Shown: positions 59,252 through 64,000 of the stretch, piece after piece
Layout: every line of letters begins with the position of its first letter
How positions within the stretch are numbered: the stretch's first letter is position 1
NCBI GenBank assembly: GCA_028869255.1
Contig: CP110972.1
Span: forward strand, 501,001 to 565,000
Length of the DNA: 64,000 nucleotides
Source of the DNA: Pseudomonas poae
Lineage (GTDB): Bacteria > Pseudomonadota > Gammaproteobacteria > Pseudomonadales > Pseudomonadaceae
Direction of reading: 5' to 3'
The notes under the pieces: model-generated
Told to the model about the DNA's origin: nothing
What the model saw: only the letters and a program-made list of their open reading frames with translations
Database searches by the model: none
Program-made: the position numbers and the translations under genes

Positions 59252-60747
59252 GCGGCGCGGCCCTGCGTTTCAACGGCATCGGCAAGGAGTTTCCCGGTGT
59301 AAAAGCCCTGGCGCAGATCAGCTTTGAAGCGCGGCCGCGTGAGGTGCACGCGCTGATGGGCGAGAACGGCGCCGGCAAGTCGACGCTGTTGAAAATCCTC
59401 GGTGGCGCCTACCTGCCGAGCAGCGGCACGTTGCAGATCGGCGCCCAGACCATGGACTTCAAATCCGCCGCCGACAGCATTGCCAGCGGCGTGGCGGTGA
59501 TCCACCAGGAGTTGCACCTGGTGCCGGAAATGAGCGTGGCCGAGAACCTGTTTCTCGGGCATTTGCCGACGCGCTTCGGCGTGGTCAATCGCGGCCTGCT
59601 GCGCAAGCAGGCGCTGGCGTGCCTCAAGGGGCTCGCCGATGAAATCGACCCGGATGAGAAGCTTGGGCGCCTGTCCCTGGGCCAGCGCCAACTGGTGGAA
59701 ATCGCCAAGGCACTGTCGCGTGGCGCGCATGTGATTGCCTTTGATGAGCCGACCAGCAGCTTGTCTGCACGGGAAATCGACCGGCTGATGGCGATCATCA
59801 CGCGCCTTCGCGATGAGGGCAAAGTGGTGCTTTACGTGTCGCATCGCATGGAAGAAGTGTTCCGCATATGCAACGCCGTCACGGTGTTCAAGGACGGCCG
59901 CTACGTGCGCACCTTCGACGACATGAGCGCGCTGACCCACGACCAACTGGTGACCTGCATGGTCGGCCGCGATATCCAGGACATCTACGACTACCGCCCG
60001 CGTGAGCACGGCGAGGTCGCCCTCAAGGTCGAGGGTTTGCTGGGGCCTGGCTTGCGCGAGCCGGTCAGTTTTCAAGTGCGCAAGGGCGAGATTCTCGGGC
60101 TGTTCGGGTTGGTCGGCGCCGGGCGAACCGAGCTGTTTCGTTTGCTCAGCGGTTTGAATCGCAGCACCGCTGGAAGCCTTGAGCTATGCGGGCAAAAACT
60201 GCAGCTGCATTCACCCCGCGATGCTATCGCCGCCGGCGTGTTGCTGTGCCCGGAAGACCGCAAGAAAGAAGGGATCATCCCGCTGTCCAGCGTGGCCGAA
60301 AACATCAATATCAGCGCGCGTGGCGCCCATTCCACATTTGGCTGGCTGCTGCGTGACGGCTGGGAAAAGGGCAACGCCAACCAGCAGATCAAGGCGATGA
60401 AAGTCAAAACGCCGAATGCCGAACAGAAAATCATGTACCTGTCGGGCGGCAATCAGCAAAAGGCGATTTTGGGCCGCTGGCTGTCGATGCCGATGAAGGT
60501 GCTGCTGCTGGACGAACCGACCCGTGGCATCGATATCGGCGCCAAGTCGGAGATCTACCAGATCATCCATAACCTGGCGGCCAGCGGCATTGCGGTGATC
60601 GTGGTGTCCAGCGACCTGATGGAAGTGATGGGTATTTCCGACCGCATCCTGGTGATGAGCGAAGGCGCCCTGACCGGCGAACTGGACCGCGATCAAGCGG
60701 ATGAAGCACGGCTGCTGCAACTGGCGCTCCCGCGTTCGCGGGCTTGA
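59248..60747 (+). CDS. araG: L-arabinose-type ABC transporter, ATPase
   Basis: 499 residues with two ABC domains. The first has Walker A GENGAGKSTLLK, signature LSLGQRQLVEIAK and Walker B VIAFDEPTSSL. The second has a degenerate Walker A (GLVGAGRTELFR), signature LSGGNQQKAILGRW and VLLLDEPTRGID, as is standard for sugar importers (CUT2). ATG 59248 overlaps the araF stop; a GTG six bases upstream is less likely. It powers uptake with AraH at the inner membrane. Confidence 0.94.
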   Translation: MSGAALRFNGIGKEFPGVKALAQISFEARPREVHALMGENGAGKSTLLKILGGAYLPSSGTLQIGAQTMDFKSAADSIASGVAVIHQELHLVPEMSVAENLFLGHLPTRFGVVNRGLLRKQALACLKGLADEIDPDEKLGRLSLGQRQLVEIAKALSRGAHVIAFDEPTSSLSAREIDRLMAIITRLRDEGKVVLYVSHRMEEVFRICNAVTVFKDGRYVRTFDDMSALTHDQLVTCMVGRDIQDIYDYRPREHGEVALKVEGLLGPGLREPVSFQVRKGEILGLFGLVGAGRTELFRLLSGLNRSTAGSLELCGQKLQLHSPRDAIAAGVLLCPEDRKKEGIIPLSSVAENINISARGAHSTFGWLLRDGWEKGNANQQIKAMKVKTPNAEQKIMYLSGGNQQKAILGRWLSMPMKVLLLDEPTRGIDIGAKSEIYQIIHNLAASGIAVIVVSSDLMEVMGISDRILVMSEGALTGELDRDQADEARLLQLALPRSRA

Positions 60748-60766
60748 AGAACAAGAGGGTTTGGGT

Positions 60767-61732
60767 ATGTCTCAGGTAAAAACTGCAAAGGGCTTCTGGC
60801 CGGGTTTCAACCAGCGCAAGTTCCTCGATGACTGGGTGATGCTGCTGGCAGCATTGAGCATCTTTGTGCTCAGCGCCGTGTTTATCGACAACTTCCTCTC
60901 GCCACTGAACATGCGCGGGCTGGGCCTGGCGATTTCCACGGTCGGCATCGCCGCCTGCACCATGTTGTTCTGCCTGGCGTCGGGGCACTTCGACTTGTCG
61001 GTGGGCTCGGTGATTGCCTGTGCCGGGGTGGTGGCGGGGATCGTGATTCGCGACACCGACAGCGTGGTGCTCGGCGTATCGGCGGCGTTGGCCATGGGCC
61101 TGGTGGTGGGGCTGATCAATGGCATCGTCATCGCCAAATTGCGCATCAACGCGCTGATCGCGACCTTGGCGACCATGCAGATCGTGCGCGGCCTGGCCTA
61201 TATCTTTTCCAACGGCAAGGCCGTAGGGGTGATGGATGAGCGCTTCTTCGTGTTCGGCAACGGCCAACTGCTGGGCGTGCCGGTGCCGATCATCATCACC
61301 GTGCTGTGCTTTGTGTTCTTCGGCTGGTTGCTCAACTACACCACCTACGGGCGCAACACCATGGCCATCGGCGGTAACCAGGAGGCGGCGCTGTTGGCCG
61401 GGGTGAACGTTGATCGAACCAAGATCATCATCTTTGCCGTGCACGGCCTGATCGGCGCGCTGGCGGGGGTGATCCTTGCGTCACGCATGACCTCGGGCCA
61501 GCCGATGATTGGTCAGGGCTTCGAGCTCACGGTGATTTCGGCCTGTGTATTGGGTGGTGTGTCGCTGAGCGGCGGCATCGGCATGATCCGCCATGTGATT
61601 GCCGGGGTGCTGATTCTGGCGATCATCGAGAACGCGATGAACCTGAAGAACATCGACACCTTCTACCAGTACGTGATCCGGGGTTCGATCCTGTTGCTGG
61701 CGGTGATTATCGACCGTATGAAACAGCGATAA
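60767..61732 (+). CDS. araH: L-arabinose-type ABC transporter, permease
   Basis: 321 residues, eight to ten membrane helices of the CUT2 permease family. GHFDLSVGSVIACAGVVAGIV and GLINGIVIAKLRINALIATLATMQIVRGLAY are conserved, and YGRNTMAIGGNQEAALLAGVNVDRTK is the ATPase contact loop. ATG 60767 follows AGAGGG; a longer frame overlapping araG is not used. A REP doublet follows, before the IclR gene. Confidence 0.94.
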   Translation: MSQVKTAKGFWPGFNQRKFLDDWVMLLAALSIFVLSAVFIDNFLSPLNMRGLGLAISTVGIAACTMLFCLASGHFDLSVGSVIACAGVVAGIVIRDTDSVVLGVSAALAMGLVVGLINGIVIAKLRINALIATLATMQIVRGLAYIFSNGKAVGVMDERFFVFGNGQLLGVPVPIIITVLCFVFFGWLLNYTTYGRNTMAIGGNQEAALLAGVNVDRTKIIIFAVHGLIGALAGVILASRMTSGQPMIGQGFELTVISACVLGGVSLSGGIGMIRHVIAGVLILAIIENAMNLKNIDTFYQYVIRGSILLLAVIIDRMKQR

Positions 61733-61762
61733 AAGCTCGGTCTAAACAACACAGAAAATCCA

Positions 61763-61851
61763 ATGTGGGAGCGGGCTTGCTCGCGAATGCGGTCTGTCAA
61801 AAACAGGTGGGTTGACTGACACACCGCATTCGCGAGCAAGCCCGCTCCCAC
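61763..61851. repeat. REP doublet (REPIN)
   Basis: TGTGGGAGCGGGCTTGCTCG and its inverted copy flank about 40 bases, between araH and the IclR gene. Confidence 0.88.
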
Positions 61852-61922
61852 CTTAGGATCTGCGCTGTGCTGACCTTCGGTATTTGTCATAATGCCCCCG
61901 CTTTTACACTTATAGGCCCGAT

Positions 61923-62726
61923 ATGCAGGAAAACGCCCACACCCCCGTCAAAGACGCCGCGCCCACCGGCACCCAGACCCTGCTGCGTGGCCTGGGCGTG
62001 GTGCAGGCGGTGGCGGCTGGTGCACGCGACTTGAAAGAGATCGCCCGGCGCATCGGCACCACCCGCAGCACAACCCACCGCCTGGCCAGTTGCCTGGTGG
62101 AGGAGCGTTACCTGCGCGTGGTGCCGCAGGTCGGCTACCTGTTGGGCCCCAAGCTGATCGAGCTGGGCTTTCAGGCCCGCGAAGAGCTGCCATTGGTGAC
62201 CCTGGCCATTCCGTATCTGGATGAGTTGTCGGCGCTGACCGGCGACACCATCCACCTGGCCATTCGCGAGTACGACGACGTGCTCTACCTGCACAAGAAC
62301 CCCGGCCGTAACGGCCCGGAAATGCGCTCGCGGGTCGGCCACCGCATGCCGTTGGCGCGCACCGGTATCGGCAAGGCGTTACTGCTGGATGACACGGTGG
62401 AGGAGTGGCAACGCTTGTACGAAGTCAGCCAGCCGGTGGGTGGGAAAAACCTGCAATGGCCGCAGCACCCGGAACAATCCTGGGCGCAGTTCGAGCAGCG
62501 CATGCGTGAGTATGTGGTGGGAGGCTACGCCTTCGATCTGGAAGACAACGAACCGTCGATCCGCTGCGTGGCGGCACCGGTGCGCGATGCCAGCCGGCGA
62601 ATCGTCGCCGGCATCAGCATCGCCAGTACCGTGCCCTACATGCCGCTGGAGAAGATGGCCGAGCTGATCCCTGTGATCAAACAGGTCGCAGCGCGGCTGT
62701 CAGCGGAGTTGGGTGCGAAGGGCTGA
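61923..62726 (+). CDS. IclR-family transcriptional regulator
   Basis: 267 residues. N-terminal winged helix (about 15-80; TLLRGLGVVQAVAAGARDLKEIARRIGTTRSTTHRLASCLVEE) and IclR effector domain (about 85-260; GDTIHLAIREYDDVLYLHK, MPLARTGIGKALL, YAFDLEDNEPSIRCVAAPVRDA). IclR proteins usually control the neighbouring sugar or aromatic pathway. Its place after araH makes it the likely regulator of the SDR-araFGH operon. Its stop abuts the convergent dehydrogenase gene with no gap. Confidence 0.9.
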   Translation: MQENAHTPVKDAAPTGTQTLLRGLGVVQAVAAGARDLKEIARRIGTTRSTTHRLASCLVEERYLRVVPQVGYLLGPKLIELGFQAREELPLVTLAIPYLDELSALTGDTIHLAIREYDDVLYLHKNPGRNGPEMRSRVGHRMPLARTGIGKALLLDDTVEEWQRLYEVSQPVGGKNLQWPQHPEQSWAQFEQRMREYVVGGYAFDLEDNEPSIRCVAAPVRDASRRIVAGISIASTVPYMPLEKMAELIPVIKQVAARLSAELGAKG

Positions 62727-63779
62727 TCAGACCTTCAAGGTCGCCATGTCGATGACAAAGCGGTACTTCACATCACCGGCGATCATGCGGGCGTAAGCCT
62801 CGTTGATCTGGCGGATGTCGAGCATTTCGATGTCGCAGGTGATGTCATGCTCGGCGCAGAAATCCAGGACTTCCTGGGTTTCGGCAATGCCGCCGATCAG
62901 CGACCCCGCCAGTACGCGGCGGCTCATCACCAGCTTGCCGGCGTGGACCGGTGGGTCCACCGGCTCGATCAGGCCGACCAGGATATGCACGCCGTCAAAG
63001 CGCAGCACGTCGAGGTAGGGGTTCAGATCGTGCTGTACCGGGATGGTATCCAGCAGGAAGTCGAAGCTGCCGGCGGCGGCTTTCATCTGCTCGGCGTCGG
63101 TGGACACGATCACGTGATCGGCGCCCTGGCGACGGCCTTCCTCGGCCTTGCTTGCAGAGCGGGTGAACAGGGTCACTTCCGCGCCCATGGCCTTGGCGAA
63201 CTTGATGCCCATATGGCCCAGGCCGCCCATGCCCAGAATGCCGACTTTATCGCCAGCCTTGACGCCGTAGTGCTTGAGCGGCGAGTAGGTGGTGATGCCT
63301 GCGCACAGAATCGGCGCGGCGCTGGCCAGGTCGAGCTTGGCCGGGATCTTCACCACAAAGTGTTCGCTGACCACGATGCTGTCGGAGTAGCCGCCCATGG
63401 TGTTGCTGCCATCAACCCGGTCCGGGGTAGCGTAGGTCATGGTCGGGCCTTCGAGGCAGTATTGCTCCAGGTCCGATTTGCAGGCTTCGCAGTGACGGCA
63501 CGAGTCGACCATGCAGCCCACGCCGACCAGGTCGCCGACTTTATGCGCGGTGACGCTGGCGCCGACTGCAGTGACTTTGCCGACGATCTCGTGGCCCGGC
63601 ATCAGCGGGTACACGGCGATGCCCCACTCGTTGCGTGCCTGGTGGATATCGGAGTGGCACACGCCGCAGTACAGGATCTCGATCGCCACGTCATCGGCGC
63701 GAGGGCTGCGGCGTTCAAACGACATGGGGGCGAGGGGAGTGGTGGCCGACTGGGCGGCATAACCGATGGCGGTGTACAT
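62727..63779 (-). CDS. Zinc-dependent NAD(P) alcohol/aldehyde dehydrogenase (YahK type)
   Basis: 350 residues, medium-chain dehydrogenase. The catalytic zinc site uses Cys in GVCHSDIHQ, His in GHEIVGKV and a later Cys (APILCAGIT); the structural zinc uses the four Cys in CRHCEACKSDLEQYC. GILGMGGLGHMGIKFAKAMGAEV is the cofactor fold. The closest group is YahK/AdhC-like, NADPH-dependent aldehyde reductases and cinnamyl alcohol dehydrogenases. ATG 63779 has GAGG upstream; the longer frame is not family-like. It is convergent with the IclR gene, and its link to sugar use is uncertain. Confidence 0.93.
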   Translation of the reverse strand: MYTAIGYAAQSATTPLAPMSFERRSPRADDVAIEILYCGVCHSDIHQARNEWGIAVYPLMPGHEIVGKVTAVGASVTAHKVGDLVGVGCMVDSCRHCEACKSDLEQYCLEGPTMTYATPDRVDGSNTMGGYSDSIVVSEHFVVKIPAKLDLASAAPILCAGITTYSPLKHYGVKAGDKVGILGMGGLGHMGIKFAKAMGAEVTLFTRSASKAEEGRRQGADHVIVSTDAEQMKAAAGSFDFLLDTIPVQHDLNPYLDVLRFDGVHILVGLIEPVDPPVHAGKLVMSRRVLAGSLIGGIAETQEVLDFCAEHDITCDIEMLDIRQINEAYARMIAGDVKYRFVIDMATLKV

Positions 63780-63902
63780 GGGGAAAACCTCGCAAAAGCA
63801 GTGACAGGTAAGGCGGGCCATTCTCCGCGCCACCCCCCGATGCGGCCATGGCGATTGCTCCGAACCTCATGCCTAAAGCTCCGGAGGCGCCGCTAAAAGC
63901 GT

Positions 63903-63956
63903 CAAGCCTTAAGCTGCACGCTGTAAACTGCACGCTCTCTTGCAGCTTGAGGCTTG
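63903..63956. repeat. Inverted repeat at the window end
   Basis: CAAGCCTTAAGCTGCA and TGCAGCTTGAGGCTTG (one mismatch) flank about 22 bases. This differs from the REP family; AAGCTTCAAGCC-type repeats are scattered in fluorescent pseudomonads. Confidence 0.6.
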
Positions 63957-64000
63957 AAGCTTGCGGATGTTCCGGTCTGAATACTTCTGAGAACTGCTTT

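Overview
The window is chromosomal DNA of a Pseudomonas of the P. fluorescens group. The supporting signs are the gene content and order (lysC-rsmA-tRNAs, flgZNMA/cheVR/flgBCDE, nrdA next to an RstAB-like pair, phoPQ, rne/rluC, rpmF-plsX-fab-acpP-pabC-mltG-tmk-holB), the high GC, and many short palindromic REP repeats of the type common in fluorescent pseudomonads, present at eleven intergenic sites. I see no rRNA, CRISPR array, insertion sequence or prophage.

Layout. 1-4600: end of lysC, the post-transcriptional regulator rsmA/csrA, four tRNAs (Ser-GCT, two identical Arg-ACG, Arg-CCT), mgtE, amrZ and two tiny membrane proteins. 4800-14070: an MFS transporter and a flagellar/chemotaxis block: flgZ, flgN, flgM and flgA on the minus strand, then cheV, cheR and flgBCDE on the plus strand. 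It carries recognisable sigma-54 promoters (flgA, flgB) and a sigma-28 promoter (flgM). 14100-15550: a gene preceded by a near-perfect hrp box, with features of a type III secretion effector, converging on nrdA. 15400-21500: nrdA with an upstream region holding DnaA-like and NrdR-like sites, then an RstA/RstB-like two-component pair. 21500-24800: pcpS and phoPQ, the latter led by a small exported protein and a four-repeat PhoP-type operator. 24900-30450: an AraC-family regulator, sigma-54-dependent dctA with palindromic sites, xdhC plus a MobA-like enzyme, and an unrecognised lower-GC gene. 30600-37200: rne, rluC, a HAD phosphatase and sppA. 37300-47850: maf, yceD-rpmF-plsX-fabD-fabG-acpP-fabF-pabC-mltG-tmk-holB and tatD. 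47850-51400: an RgsA-like sRNA, a TetR regulator, moaA and two conserved hypotheticals. 51400-55750: a GntR/ADP-ribosylglycohydrolase/NCS1 permease/PfkB operon, probably salvage of an unknown N-glycoside. 55850-63800: small hypotheticals, a GNAT enzyme, and an L-arabinose-type ABC operon with an SDR dehydrogenase and IclR regulator, then a zinc alcohol dehydrogenase.

A feature of the whole window is a set of single-base indels that break otherwise well-conserved genes: cheR (two, compensating), phoP, mltG, tmk, a DUF4823 lipoprotein, and probably the effector. Several are in essential genes and most sit in short G, C or T runs, so I read them as sequence errors rather than decay. pilZ, expected between holB and tatD, is missing.
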